A stretch of 13,777 nt of DNA. Source: Candidatus Vogelbacteria bacterium CG22_combo_CG10-13_8_21_14_all_37_9. GTDB taxonomy: Bacteria > Patescibacteriota > Minisyncoccia > Phycocordibacterales > XYD1-FULL-46-19. The position numbers and the translations under genes are program-made. Under the pieces are notes generated by a model. It searched no databases. It saw only the letters and a list, made by a program, of their open reading frames with translations, and had not been told where the DNA came from. Below are positions 1-7,015 of this stretch, in pieces. Each line of letters begins with the position of its first letter. Within the stretch, counting starts at the first letter, position 1. The stretch covers positions 14,400 to 28,176 of the forward strand of contig PCSX01000028.1 in NCBI GenBank assembly GCA_002772495.1, given 5' to 3'.

Positions 1-9
1 ATCTACTGA

Positions 10-32
10 TTCGAAGCCCTGAGGCATTCAAA
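10..32 (-). other. imperfect hairpin overlapping the left repeat
   Basis: Bases 10-18 (TTCGAAGCC) can pair with 23-32 (GGC, A, TTCAAA) around a 4-nt loop at 19-22. The stem has nine pairs, one of them a G-T wobble in one reading direction, with A26 bulged. No T-run follows on either side, so it does not look like an intrinsic terminator. One arm lies in the conserved repeat and the other outside it, so the full element probably extends at least to base 10. No partner arm is visible for the right copy because the window ends there. Confidence 0.45.
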
Positions 33-50
33 CATCGCACTCTAATAAAT
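21..50 (-). repeat. left copy of 30-bp terminal inverted repeat
   Basis: Positions 21-50 are the reverse complement of 13747-13776 with 29 of 30 bases matching; the single difference is C25 against A13772. Read in the direction of the neighbouring gene (minus strand), the element begins about 29 nt after that gene's stop codon. The right copy begins about 9 nt after the stop of the last rightward gene. Both copies therefore have the same orientation relative to the gene they follow. The match ends sharply on the gene side, at 51. What the repeat is remains unknown. Confidence 0.9.
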
Positions 51-78
51 TTAGAAAAGGGTAATATTAATCTATAAT

Positions 79-825
79 TTACTTTTTAATTAAAATTGTA
101 TAGCCAATTGGATCTAAATCACTACCAAATTTTGTTAATAAACTTATTTGACCAAAGATTATTGTTAAAAAAATTAGGGGACTGATGGCTAGCCAAAATG
201 GAAAAAAGATATAAGCCCAGAGTTTAATTGGGAAAATATTTCTAAAAAATAGAACGATAATTTTTGCAGAAATAGACGTTATGTCAGTTCCTCTAGAAAT
301 GATTTCTCTTTCCCTATATTGGGAAAATATTTTATTCAAAGTTGAAGGAGTATATCGGAAGTAATCATAAGGAATATAATGGTATCTAGCGCTCCAGGGA
401 ACAGTAAATAAAGCTTGACCATTTGGTTTTAATACTCTAAAAACATCATCAACTAAGGCTTGATAATTTTCAACATGCTCTAAGACTTCAGTGCAAATAA
501 TATTATCAAAATAATTATCAGGAAAGGGAATTTTCTGCCCATCAAAGTGAGTGATATCAGTTCTTTGATAATCGAAATTACTTGCTTCGGTAATATCTAC
601 TCCAAAATATTTTATCGGTTTATTTTTAACTAAAAAGTGATAAGGTGATTCGCCACAACCTAAATCCAATAAATTTCCACTAGCTCCTTTAAGAAATAAT
701 TTAACATGACGATACACTGATACGACTTGAAGATCTATTAGTAAACGGAGATTGAAACGGATTGAATTAAATAAACCTTTGGGTGGTGTGTGAGCTTTTG
801 GTTTGAAGTTTTCTTTGAAGTTCAT
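79..825 (-). CDS. class I SAM-dependent methyltransferase with hydrophobic C-terminus
   Basis: A 248-aa Methyltransf_11-type enzyme, predicted to transfer a methyl group from SAM to an unidentified acceptor, probably a glycan or lipid-linked intermediate given the context. The Rossmann SAM motif LDLGCGESP lies at about residues 53-61, the acidic post-I segment GVDITE at 75-80, EVLEHVEN at 113-120 and LKPNG at 132-136. Residues about 187-230 are very hydrophobic and proline-containing, as expected of a membrane hairpin or one to two transmembrane segments, so the enzyme probably acts at the inner membrane face. It is the last gene of the leftward operon, 9 nt after the GMC oxidase stop. The ATG has no Shine-Dalgarno. 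The acceptor and the methylated atom cannot be read from sequence. Confidence 0.9.
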   Translation of the reverse strand: MNFKENFKPKAHTPPKGLFNSIRFNLRLLIDLQVVSVYRHVKLFLKGASGNLLDLGCGESPYHFLVKNKPIKYFGVDITEASNFDYQRTDITHFDGQKIPFPDNYFDNIICTEVLEHVENYQALVDDVFRVLKPNGQALFTVPWSARYHYIPYDYFRYTPSTLNKIFSQYREREIISRGTDITSISAKIIVLFFRNIFPIKLWAYIFFPFWLAISPLIFLTIIFGQISLLTKFGSDLDPIGYTILIKK

Positions 826-834
826 AGGGGTTTA

Positions 835-2511
835 TTAAGATTTTAATGGACTATAATTTTTCTTTAAATGATCCGCCAATTTGATAGCTAGAGCACAAAT
901 CGTATAAGTGGGATTAGCACAACCGCTAGTCGGAAAAACAGAACCACTGCAGATGTAAAGATTAGATACTGTATGGATTTTTAAATTATTATCAACAACA
1001 GAAGTGTTAGGGTCTTTTCCCATTCTCGTTCCACCTAAATGGTGACTGGCTTCGGTGTTAATTGGCCAGGGTTTGGTTTCAGTTAAAGTAGTTTCAACTT
1101 TTCCAATTTGCTTTAAAGACATTTCTTCTTTAAAGACTCTGTGAAGTTCGATTAAAGAGCGATGGTCAAGATCAGAAGTGTTTAAATTGACGCTTGGCAA
1201 AGCGAGACCATTTCTATCCAATTGATCACTCAAACTTAGACGATTTTCTGGTCGAGGTTCCATTTCCATAAAATTACGTAGCCGAACGGTTTTAATTTTA
1301 ACTGGTTTTTGGGGGAATAATCGATATCTTATATAAGACCCGACGGCTGGTAATTCTTTAATTATTGTTTGGATTGCTTTTAACCAATTAAAATCCAATT
1401 TTTTTCCGGTAGAATCTTCTTGATCGTCCCCGGTTTCGTTCCAATCTCGCAATTCCACTAATTGTGTTTGTTGATGTTTCCACCACTGAAGTAATGATTT
1501 CAATCGTTTAACAATCATAATCATATTCCAAACTCCCTGATTATCAGTCCAAGGAAAGATCGGTTCAAAGCGTAGATAACTATTTAAAATCTTTTGTTGT
1601 TTTTGAAAATCTTCATTTAAGCGTAGTCCAGTATAGCCAGACCAACCTTGATTAAGGTAACCAAATAGATAAGGTAAACTTTTGACCGGTTTTTTAAAAT
1701 TAAGACGTCCAAAATTACCTTTAGGATGATTCATTAAGTATCTACCAACTTGGTCAGTTTCATTACCTAAACCTTGAGGATTAGTTTCTTTAGATAATAA
1801 AAGTAATCGAACACTCTCTAAACCCCCAGTGGCTAAAACAAAAATTTTTGCTTTAATATTTGTTTTGGAACCAAAAGAGTTTGTAACATTAGCGGTACTT
1901 ATCCGAGTGATATTATCAGATTCTTTTTTTGAAGATAAATTGATAACTGTCGCATCAAGATATAAATCGATATTTTTATTATCAAAAATTGAATATAATT
2001 GTTTACCAAAGTTCCACGGTGGATCCGCCGCAATAAAATTTTTTTCAGTTAAAATTGAAGATTCTAGAATGAAATCTCCAGTTTGTCTGATTTTAATTAA
2101 TTCTACTGATTTAAATTTATTTAAATCAGGAAAGCCATAATCACTCGCTCGTTCGTAATAAGGTTTGAGATCGGATAGTTTAATTGGCCAGTGAGATGGA
2201 TAAGATAAATAATCTCGTTGTTCCATATCAATTTCATCTAAGGGAGCTGATAATCCAGTCCAAGTGGTAGAGGTGCCACCCAGTATTCGTTCCCGAGAAG
2301 AGATTTTAATTTTTATTTCGCCGATATTTATAACTTCGCGTAAAGTATTGATTTGTGGATTAGGTCGTTTGTCTCCTGATTCTAAAACACATATTTTAAG
2401 ACCAGAGTGAATTAATTCAGCACAAAGAGTTAGTCCAGCTGGCCCAGAGCCAATGATGCAGACATCATATAAATTATCAGCTTTATATTTAGAAATATCT
2501 CTTATTCTCAT
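835..2511 (-). CDS. GMC-family FAD-dependent oxidoreductase
   Basis: A 558-aa flavoprotein of the glucose-methanol-choline family, predicted to oxidise a hydroxyl, most likely on a sugar, to a carbonyl. The N-terminal FAD dinucleotide fold has GSGPAG at 21-26 and the ribose-binding Glu at about 44. GGTSTTW at 78-84 is the second flavin-contacting motif, and ATGGLES at 227-233 the third. The C-terminal GMC domain has HHLGGTRMG at 490-498, carrying the catalytic His, and NPTY at 533-536, whose Asn is the usual second active-site residue. The length is normal and the catalytic motifs are intact. There is no signal peptide, so it should be cytoplasmic or membrane-associated. It follows the GT2 gene by 36 nt. 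The HHLGGT/NPT pattern recalls pyranose 2-oxidase and gluconate or fructose dehydrogenase-type members, but the substrate is unknown. The SDR in the same operon could reduce its product. Confidence 0.93.
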   Translation of the reverse strand: MRIRDISKYKADNLYDVCIIGSGPAGLTLCAELIHSGLKICVLESGDKRPNPQINTLREVINIGEIKIKISSRERILGGTSTTWTGLSAPLDEIDMEQRDYLSYPSHWPIKLSDLKPYYERASDYGFPDLNKFKSVELIKIRQTGDFILESSILTEKNFIAADPPWNFGKQLYSIFDNKNIDLYLDATVINLSSKKESDNITRISTANVTNSFGSKTNIKAKIFVLATGGLESVRLLLLSKETNPQGLGNETDQVGRYLMNHPKGNFGRLNFKKPVKSLPYLFGYLNQGWSGYTGLRLNEDFQKQQKILNSYLRFEPIFPWTDNQGVWNMIMIVKRLKSLLQWWKHQQTQLVELRDWNETGDDQEDSTGKKLDFNWLKAIQTIIKELPAVGSYIRYRLFPQKPVKIKTVRLRNFMEMEPRPENRLSLSDQLDRNGLALPSVNLNTSDLDHRSLIELHRVFKEEMSLKQIGKVETTLTETKPWPINTEASHHLGGTRMGKDPNTSVVDNNLKIHTVSNLYICSGSVFPTSGCANPTYTICALAIKLADHLKKNYSPLKS

Positions 2512-2547
2512 AAAAAATTATTTAATTTTATTTTTAAATGAAATATT

Positions 2548-3507
2548 TCAGCTAGATTTTCTGTGATCATTAATGATATCACGGATTATAAAACGAGGAC
2601 GTTGTTTAACTTCTTCAAAAATTTTTCCGATATATTCACCGATAATACTCAAAGTTAAAAGTTGAACTGAAGCTAGAAATAAAGTGACAATAATTAAGGT
2701 GGCAAAACCGCGCGGACTATCGGTGGTAAAGAAACTAATTAAATAAAATATTATTCCGGCTAAAGCAATAAAAGTTGTCATGATTGCTAAGTAAGCGACC
2801 CATTCTAGTGGCTTATAAGAGAAGGAAAATATCGCTTTTCGAGCCCACCGAAAAGCACTTAAGAGACCCTTGGTTGAGACTGATTGACGACCATCATAGC
2901 GTTCTGGGCGAACATAAGAGACACCAGTGCTATTGTAGCCAACCCAAGCTCTGAGACCTCTAATAAAGCGATCTCTCTCTGGTAGGGAGTTTACATGATC
3001 AACTACCACGCGATCCATTAAAGAAAATTCTCCAGCGTCTAGGGGTACTTTAATGTAAGCACTTTTATTAAAAAAAACGTAAAAAAGATGATAAAGCCAT
3101 TCTTTAAATTTACCCATGCTTTTTTCTCGTTGACGACGAACACCATAAACTACCTTAAAACCTTCTAACCATTTTTTAACAAAGTCCTCAATTAATTCTG
3201 GTGGGTCTTGAAGATCGCCATCCATTAATATTACCGCTTCACCAGTTGATTGAATCATACCACTAGTAAAACCAGCTTGAGCACCAAAATTTCGAGAATG
3301 ATTGATGACGGTTAAATGTTTATCTTGACTAGCAATCTGTCTTAAAATTAATTCTGAATTATCTGGACTAGCATCATTAATATAAATAATTTCATAATTA
3401 GGACTTATTTTTGTTAAAGTTTTAGTTAGACGATCAAATAAAACCTCAATACTTAAGGCATCGTAATAACAAACCACCACGGCCGAGATTTTTTTATCAG
3501 TCAACAT
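2548..3507 (-). CDS. GT2 glycosyltransferase, GtrB/ArnC/DPM1-like, membrane anchored
   Basis: A 319-aa family 2 glycosyltransferase resembling enzymes that move a sugar from a nucleotide donor onto polyprenyl phosphate (GtrB, ArnC, DPM1 group). The N-terminal GT-A fold begins near residue 8. INDASPDNS lies at 43-51, and the metal and nucleotide motif MDGDLQDP at 95-102. FIRGLRAWVG at 181-190 fits the family region before the membrane part. Two transmembrane helices follow at about 236-260 and 268-292, then a basic tail. I start at the ATG ending at 3507, one base after the SDR stop (TAA-a-ATG). An upstream in-frame GTG at 3525 would add six residues and overlap the SDR gene by 17 nt. The donor sugar cannot be assigned. 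Transfer to undecaprenyl phosphate is inferred from the family and from the adjacent oxidoreductases. Confidence 0.92.
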   Translation of the reverse strand: MLTDKKISAVVVCYYDALSIEVLFDRLTKTLTKISPNYEIIYINDASPDNSELILRQIASQDKHLTVINHSRNFGAQAGFTSGMIQSTGEAVILMDGDLQDPPELIEDFVKKWLEGFKVVYGVRRQREKSMGKFKEWLYHLFYVFFNKSAYIKVPLDAGEFSLMDRVVVDHVNSLPERDRFIRGLRAWVGYNSTGVSYVRPERYDGRQSVSTKGLLSAFRWARKAIFSFSYKPLEWVAYLAIMTTFIALAGIIFYLISFFTTDSPRGFATLIIVTLFLASVQLLTLSIIGEYIGKIFEEVKQRPRFIIRDIINDHRKSS

Positions 3508-3508
3508 T

Positions 3509-4246
3509 TTATTTAAATAACCCACTTATAATGGCATACAATTTATCAGGGAGCAATAGACTAATTCGAGCTAAAAAAGTTGAGAAAAAAGGTAAATAAA
3601 TACTTTGGCGACGGCTATCAATTCGACGACTAATTGCTTTAGCGATAAATTTTGGGTTTGCTACTAAGAAAGATTTTTTACCTTCCCACATTGAAGTGGC
3701 CACTGGTCCGAGGTAAATATTAGTGAATAACAGACCTTGGGAACGATAATGTAAATTAAAACCACGTAAGGCTAGCGAAGCAGCCGCTTTACTAGCCGGG
3801 TAGGCGATTCCCTTTCTATTGGGTCGAAAAGAAGCGATAGAAGATAATAAAATAAAATGACCTTGTTTATTAGTTAAACAGACTGGTAAAAAAGCTTCAA
3901 TGGTTGAAATTGGACCTATTAAATTTGTGTCGATAGTTTTTTTGAAAATCTCTATCTGAAAATTTGGTTCCAGATCAGATTCGAAAGTGGCGGCGCCTAA
4001 AATAAAAACTGCTGGTTTAAAACCAATTTGCTCCATGGTGTTTTTAGCTTCGATTAGAGTTTCTCTATCAAGGATATTCCCAGCGGTATAAAAAAATTTT
4101 TTGTCACCTAATTGATTTTTAAGTGACTCTAATAAGTCATTTCTTCGCGCGATACCCCATACTCGGTGTCCTTGTTTAACGAGTTCTTCGGCTAGGGATC
4201 GGCCAATACCACTAGAGGCTCCAGTAATTAGGATATCAGTGGGCAT
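3509..4246 (-). CDS. short-chain dehydrogenase/reductase (SDR)
   Basis: A classical SDR of 245 aa, an NAD(P)-dependent enzyme that interconverts a hydroxyl and a ketone. The nucleotide-binding glycine motif TGASSGIG is at 8-15, the structural Asn at 108, the catalytic Ser at 135/136, and YPASK with catalytic Tyr149 and Lys153. The LGPV segment near 179-182 corresponds to the usual PG motif. The start is ATG at 4244-4246, giving MPTDILITGASSG, a normal SDR N-terminus, and an 11-nt overlap with the transketolase C-half. In-frame starts upstream (ATG 4270, GTG 4318) would only lengthen the overlap. Placed between the transketolase and a lipid-carrier GT2, and two genes before a GMC oxidase, it may act as the reductive half of an epimerisation or as a ketose reductase. 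The substrate is unproven. Confidence 0.92.
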   Translation of the reverse strand: MPTDILITGASSGIGRSLAEELVKQGHRVWGIARRNDLLESLKNQLGDKKFFYTAGNILDRETLIEAKNTMEQIGFKPAVFILGAATFESDLEPNFQIEIFKKTIDTNLIGPISTIEAFLPVCLTNKQGHFILLSSIASFRPNRKGIAYPASKAAASLALRGFNLHYRSQGLLFTNIYLGPVATSMWEGKKSFLVANPKFIAKAISRRIDSRRQSIYLPFFSTFLARISLLLPDKLYAIISGLFK

Positions 4247-5165
4247 TTTTAATAATTTTAATGATTTCATTAGCAATTTGGATTGGACCAATTCCGGCTG
4301 CTTCGCAAAGATATTCACGAGTACCGACTAATTTTACAAATTCATCTTTTAGTCCGAAAGATTTAAAACGAGTGCCAATCCCAGCTTCGCTTAAGACTGA
4401 TGATACGGCTGAACCTAAACCACCAATTAATCCATGTTCTTCGAGAGTAAAAATTCCCTTACTTATTTTAGCTCGTTGGATAATTAGTTTACGGTCAATT
4501 GGTTTAACACTAGTTAAACTAACTATAGCCATAGATAAACCAGTTTTTTTCTCAATAATTTCGGCGACATTAAAAGCAATGTCAGTAATATTGCCAGTTA
4601 AAAATAGAGTCAAATCTTTTCCGGGTTTAATAATATAACCTTGACCTAATTTAAATTTCCAGTTAGTTTTTTGATAGTCAATGCCTGGACTTTTACCTAA
4701 TCGTAAATAAGCTGGGCCACTATCGGCTATAATTGCCTTGGTCGCTTCAACAGCTTCCCAAGAATAACTAGGGCAAACAACTTTCATCTTTGGTAGAGCG
4801 CTCATAATGGCTAAATCTTCGACCGTGTGATGGGTCACTCCATTATGAGAATAATTAAAACCACCACCGGTCCCGATAATTTTTACATCTAAATTATGGT
4901 AACAAATGTCATTGCGAATCTGTTCATAACAACGCATGGTAATAAAAGAAGCGATAGAATAGGTGATTACCTTATGACCTGATAAAGCTAAACCAGCGGC
5001 AATACCAATCATGTTTTGTTCGGCAATACCAATATTATAAAAACGCTTAGGAAAACGTTTAGCGATTAATTCGAGAGCATTGTAACCAAGATCGCCAGTT
5101 AAAAAAACGATTGATGGATCTTGTTCCATGCTAACTAAAATTTGTTTAACAAAATCATTTCTCAT
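4236..5165 (-). CDS. transketolase, C-terminal (pyrimidine-binding) subunit
   Basis: A 309-aa protein equal to the second half of a transketolase: the thiamine-pyrimidine-binding domain followed by the transketolase C domain. The catalytic Glu that activates thiamine diphosphate is Glu49 in GIAEQNM at 46-52. HNGVTHHTVEDLA at 107-119 matches the conserved His-rich donor-site region. EEHGLIGGLGSA in the last third is the typical C-domain signature. It must pair with the adjacent N-half, and the two genes overlap by 11 nt (ATGAGAAATGA), so they are probably translationally coupled. Split transketolases occur in archaea, many bacteria and polysaccharide or antibiotic clusters. The location here, co-transcribed with glycan genes, suggests a dedicated role in making or editing a ketose rather than only the pentose phosphate pathway. 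DXS-like enzymes are related, but the split architecture favours transketolase. Confidence 0.92.
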   Translation of the reverse strand: MRNDFVKQILVSMEQDPSIVFLTGDLGYNALELIAKRFPKRFYNIGIAEQNMIGIAAGLALSGHKVITYSIASFITMRCYEQIRNDICYHNLDVKIIGTGGGFNYSHNGVTHHTVEDLAIMSALPKMKVVCPSYSWEAVEATKAIIADSGPAYLRLGKSPGIDYQKTNWKFKLGQGYIIKPGKDLTLFLTGNITDIAFNVAEIIEKKTGLSMAIVSLTSVKPIDRKLIIQRAKISKGIFTLEEHGLIGGLGSAVSSVLSEAGIGTRFKSFGLKDEFVKLVGTREYLCEAAGIGPIQIANEIIKIIKNAH

Positions 5166-5970
5166 AAGATTTGATTGTTTCGGTGTATTCGTCTTCTTTT
5201 AAAATATAATAATGGGCTCGGAGCTGGTCCTCTATCAAAGGAGCGCCTTTACCTGATATTGTTTTAGCCAAAACTACGGTGGCTTTAGTGGCCCTTCGAG
5301 CTTGATTTAGAGTTTTAATTAAAGCCGTCACATCATGACCATCGCAAGTTAAAACTTGCCAACCAAAGCCACGCCAACGTTTAGCTAAATTACCGGGATG
5401 AATATTTTGGGTGGAACCAAAGCCTTGCCAGCCATTAACATCAATGATTGGGATAACCGAATTTAATTTATTAGAAACACAAAACATTGCGGCTTCCCAG
5501 ATTGATCCTTCTTGGCACTCTCCGTCTCCTAAAAGGACGTAAACTCGAGCCGGATTATTTTTTTGTTTGAGAGCTAAAGCTATGCCAGCCCCAATTGATA
5601 GACCATGACCAAGGGAGCCGGTTGAGACTTCGATGCCAGGGGCAGCCTCATGACAAGGATGACCATGAAAACGACCTTTATTTATTCGATAACGTTCAAG
5701 CTCTTTTAAGGGATAAAAACCACGTAAAGCTAAAGTGGCATAAAGAGCTGAAGCACCATGGCCTTTACTTAGAATAAAGCGATCTCGTTTAGGATCGAGA
5801 TGATTTTTAGGGTTAATTTTAAGAACCTTGAAATATAAAGCAGCTAAAATATCACTAATCGAGAGAGCTGAACCAAGGTGATCAGTATGACTTTTATGGG
5901 TCATCATTAAAACTAAGCGTTTAATTTCTTGCCCGGCCCCAACTGGAGAGATGTTTTTAATAACAGACAT
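5155..5970 (-). CDS. transketolase, N-terminal (TPP diphosphate-binding) subunit
   Basis: A 271-aa first half of a thiamine-diphosphate-dependent transketolase, first gene of the leftward operon. LSKGHGASALYA at 67-78, GRFHGHP at 99-105, TGSLGHGLS at 117-125 and the cofactor motif GDGECQEG (148-155) with Asn179 (DVNG) are all present. The usual SGHPGG segment is replaced by TDHLGSALS at 29-37. The His is kept, and the wording is that of a transketolase subgroup often seen outside central metabolism. I start at ATG 5970 because the in-frame TTG at 5991 lies at or before the predicted transcription start of the promoter at 5993-6021, which leaves a leader of only about 16 nt. No Shine-Dalgarno is seen. 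It should form a heterotetramer with the next gene's product. Confidence 0.92.
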   Translation of the reverse strand: MSVIKNISPVGAGQEIKRLVLMMTHKSHTDHLGSALSISDILAALYFKVLKINPKNHLDPKRDRFILSKGHGASALYATLALRGFYPLKELERYRINKGRFHGHPCHEAAPGIEVSTGSLGHGLSIGAGIALALKQKNNPARVYVLLGDGECQEGSIWEAAMFCVSNKLNSVIPIIDVNGWQGFGSTQNIHPGNLAKRWRGFGWQVLTCDGHDVTALIKTLNQARRATKATVVLAKTISGKGAPLIEDQLRAHYYILKEDEYTETIKSYEK

Positions 5971-5992
5971 AAGTTTATAGATAGATATCAAT

Positions 5993-6021
5993 AAAATACT
6001 AGTTTATCTCTTATTAGTCAA
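5993..6021 (-). promoter_or_regulatory. sigma70-type promoter of the leftward operon
   Basis: On the minus strand, TTGACT (6021-6016) matches five of six bases of the -35 consensus. It is followed by a 17-nt spacer and TATTTT (5998-5993), a four-of-six -10 element. Transcription would start near 5986, giving a short leader to the ATG at 5970. It lies in the only divergent gap of the window. The call comes from pattern matching only. Confidence 0.6.
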
Positions 6022-6043
6022 TTAAAACAAAAAAAGGTTTTTA

Positions 6044-6071
6044 TGGACTTTTTCTTTATTTTAAGGATAAT
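6044..6071 (+). promoter_or_regulatory. candidate promoter of the rightward operon
   Basis: TGGACT (6044-6049), a 16-nt spacer and GATAAT (6066-6071) form a weak-to-moderate sigma70 match. A start about 7 nt downstream would fall on or next to the ATG at 6078, giving a leaderless message. The same bases include AAGGA (6063-6067), which could instead be a Shine-Dalgarno 7-10 nt before the TTG at 6075 or the ATG at 6078. The two readings exclude each other. In the second, the promoter must lie further upstream and would overlap the leftward promoter. Confidence 0.3.
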
Positions 6072-6077
6072 AGGTTG

Positions 6078-7013
6078 ATGCCAGAGTCTATCTCTACTAA
6101 ACAAATAATGATTAATACACCCTGTGCTATTTGTGGTCGGATTACAGAAACAAGCCAGATTTACCCAGCTCAATTTTACGGTGAAATTATCAATGAGGAA
6201 TCTTTTTCTGCTCGTCGTTTTTATAATCAAAAGATTCATTTTCAGGTAGTTAGTTGTTTAAAATGTGGTTTGTGGCGCTCTGATCCCATTATTGATCCAG
6301 AGCAAATTTGCAGACTTTACCAAGGTAGTAAATTCACTTATGGCATTCATACTAAAAACTTAGAGAAAACTTACGGTCACTATTTAAAGAAAGCTTCTAA
6401 ATATATTTCTAAATCAGAACGGCTATTAGACATTGGTTGTGGTAATGGTTTTTTTATGGCTGAAGCTAAGCGTCAAGGTTTTAAGGATGTTTGGGGGGTA
6501 GAACCAAGTATCGAGGCGATTGAACAAGCTTCCGATTTAATTAAACCCTTCATTAAATTAGGAGTTTTTTCAGCTAATTTGTTTCCCAGTGATTATTTTG
6601 ATGTGATTACTATTTTCCAAGCCTTGGAACATTTTGTTGAACCAGGTAAAGTTATTGAAGATTGTTTAAGTTTACTTAAACCGGGTGGGGTTGTTTTAGT
6701 TATTAATCATAATATTTCTTCTTGGCCAGTTCGATTTTTAGGTGAAAGCTCTCCAGTGATTGATATTGAACACCTCTATTTTTTTAACGGTCAGACGATG
6801 AAATTAATTTTTGAGTCTAATGGTTTTTTAGTCAAAAAAGTTTTTCGAGTTTTTAATCGTCATACTTTAGGTTACCTTGCTTCTTTATTACCAATTCAAC
6901 CCATTTGGTTAAAAGATTATTTTATTAAATTTCTTAAGTTAGTTAAAATCGAACAAAAATCTTTAATCTTACCAATTGGTAATGTTGGACTTATTGCTCA
7001 AAAACCAAAGTAA
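6078..7013 (+). CDS. class I SAM methyltransferase with N-terminal zinc-ribbon
   Basis: A 311-aa methyltransferase opening the rightward operon. An N-terminal four-cysteine module, CAIC at 16-19 and CLKC at 60-63, should bind zinc, as in the N-terminal domain of NDP-sugar C-methyltransferases and similar glycan-cluster enzymes. The SAM domain follows: LLDIGCGNG at 116-124, the acidic GVEPS at 140-144, FQALEHFVEPG at 180-190 and LLKPGG at 199-204. The extra C-terminal domain of the TylCIII-type C-methyltransferases is absent, so C-methylation is only one possibility. The start is ATG 6078. A TTG directly before it (6075) and an ATG at 6108 are alternatives. AAGGA at 6063-6067 could serve as ribosome site. 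The next gene starts after a gap of 2 nt. Confidence 0.88.
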   Translation: MPESISTKQIMINTPCAICGRITETSQIYPAQFYGEIINEESFSARRFYNQKIHFQVVSCLKCGLWRSDPIIDPEQICRLYQGSKFTYGIHTKNLEKTYGHYLKKASKYISKSERLLDIGCGNGFFMAEAKRQGFKDVWGVEPSIEAIEQASDLIKPFIKLGVFSANLFPSDYFDVITIFQALEHFVEPGKVIEDCLSLLKPGGVVLVINHNISSWPVRFLGESSPVIDIEHLYFFNGQTMKLIFESNGFLVKKVFRVFNRHTLGYLASLLPIQPIWLKDYFIKFLKLVKIEQKSLILPIGNVGLIAQKPK

Positions 7014-7015
7014 TT

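Noticed and set aside
1..25. tRNA T-arm remnant suggested by TTCGAA/TTCGAAT near the left end
   Set aside because: The flanking bases cannot form a T-stem and no acceptor or anticodon arm is present.
1..50. Integron attC site or CRISPR repeat as identity of the terminal repeat
   Set aside because: The hairpin with a bulge and its place after stop codons recall attC, but no RYYYAAC/GTTRRRY box pair is present. For CRISPR there is only one copy per end, 13.7 kb apart, with no spacer array visible. Neither can be supported.
1..78. Intrinsic terminator after the leftward operon
   Set aside because: The hairpin at 10-32 is not followed by a T-run in the direction of transcription.
1829..2140. 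Open frame on the plus strand inside the GMC oxidase
   Set aside because: Antisense to a well-supported coding sequence, no recognisable motif, no ribosome site; a shadow frame.
3508..4318. Longer N-termini for the SDR (from 4318 or 4270), GT2 (GTG 3525), transketolase N-half (TTG 5991) and first GT4 (9995)
   Set aside because: Each extension adds non-family residues and either deepens overlap with the upstream gene or lies before the predicted transcription start. The internal ATG gives the canonical N-terminus in each case.
4261..4638. Open frame on the plus strand inside the transketolase C-half
   Set aside because: Antisense shadow of a conserved enzyme; composition looks like reverse-strand noise.
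5595..5777. Short plus-strand frame inside the transketolase N-half
   Set aside because: Only about 60 codons, antisense to conserved motifs, no supporting signals.
6018..6239. Minus-strand frame across the divergent gap and the start of the zinc-ribbon methyltransferase
   Set aside because: It would cover the leftward promoter and oppose the CxxC-coding region; no family resemblance.
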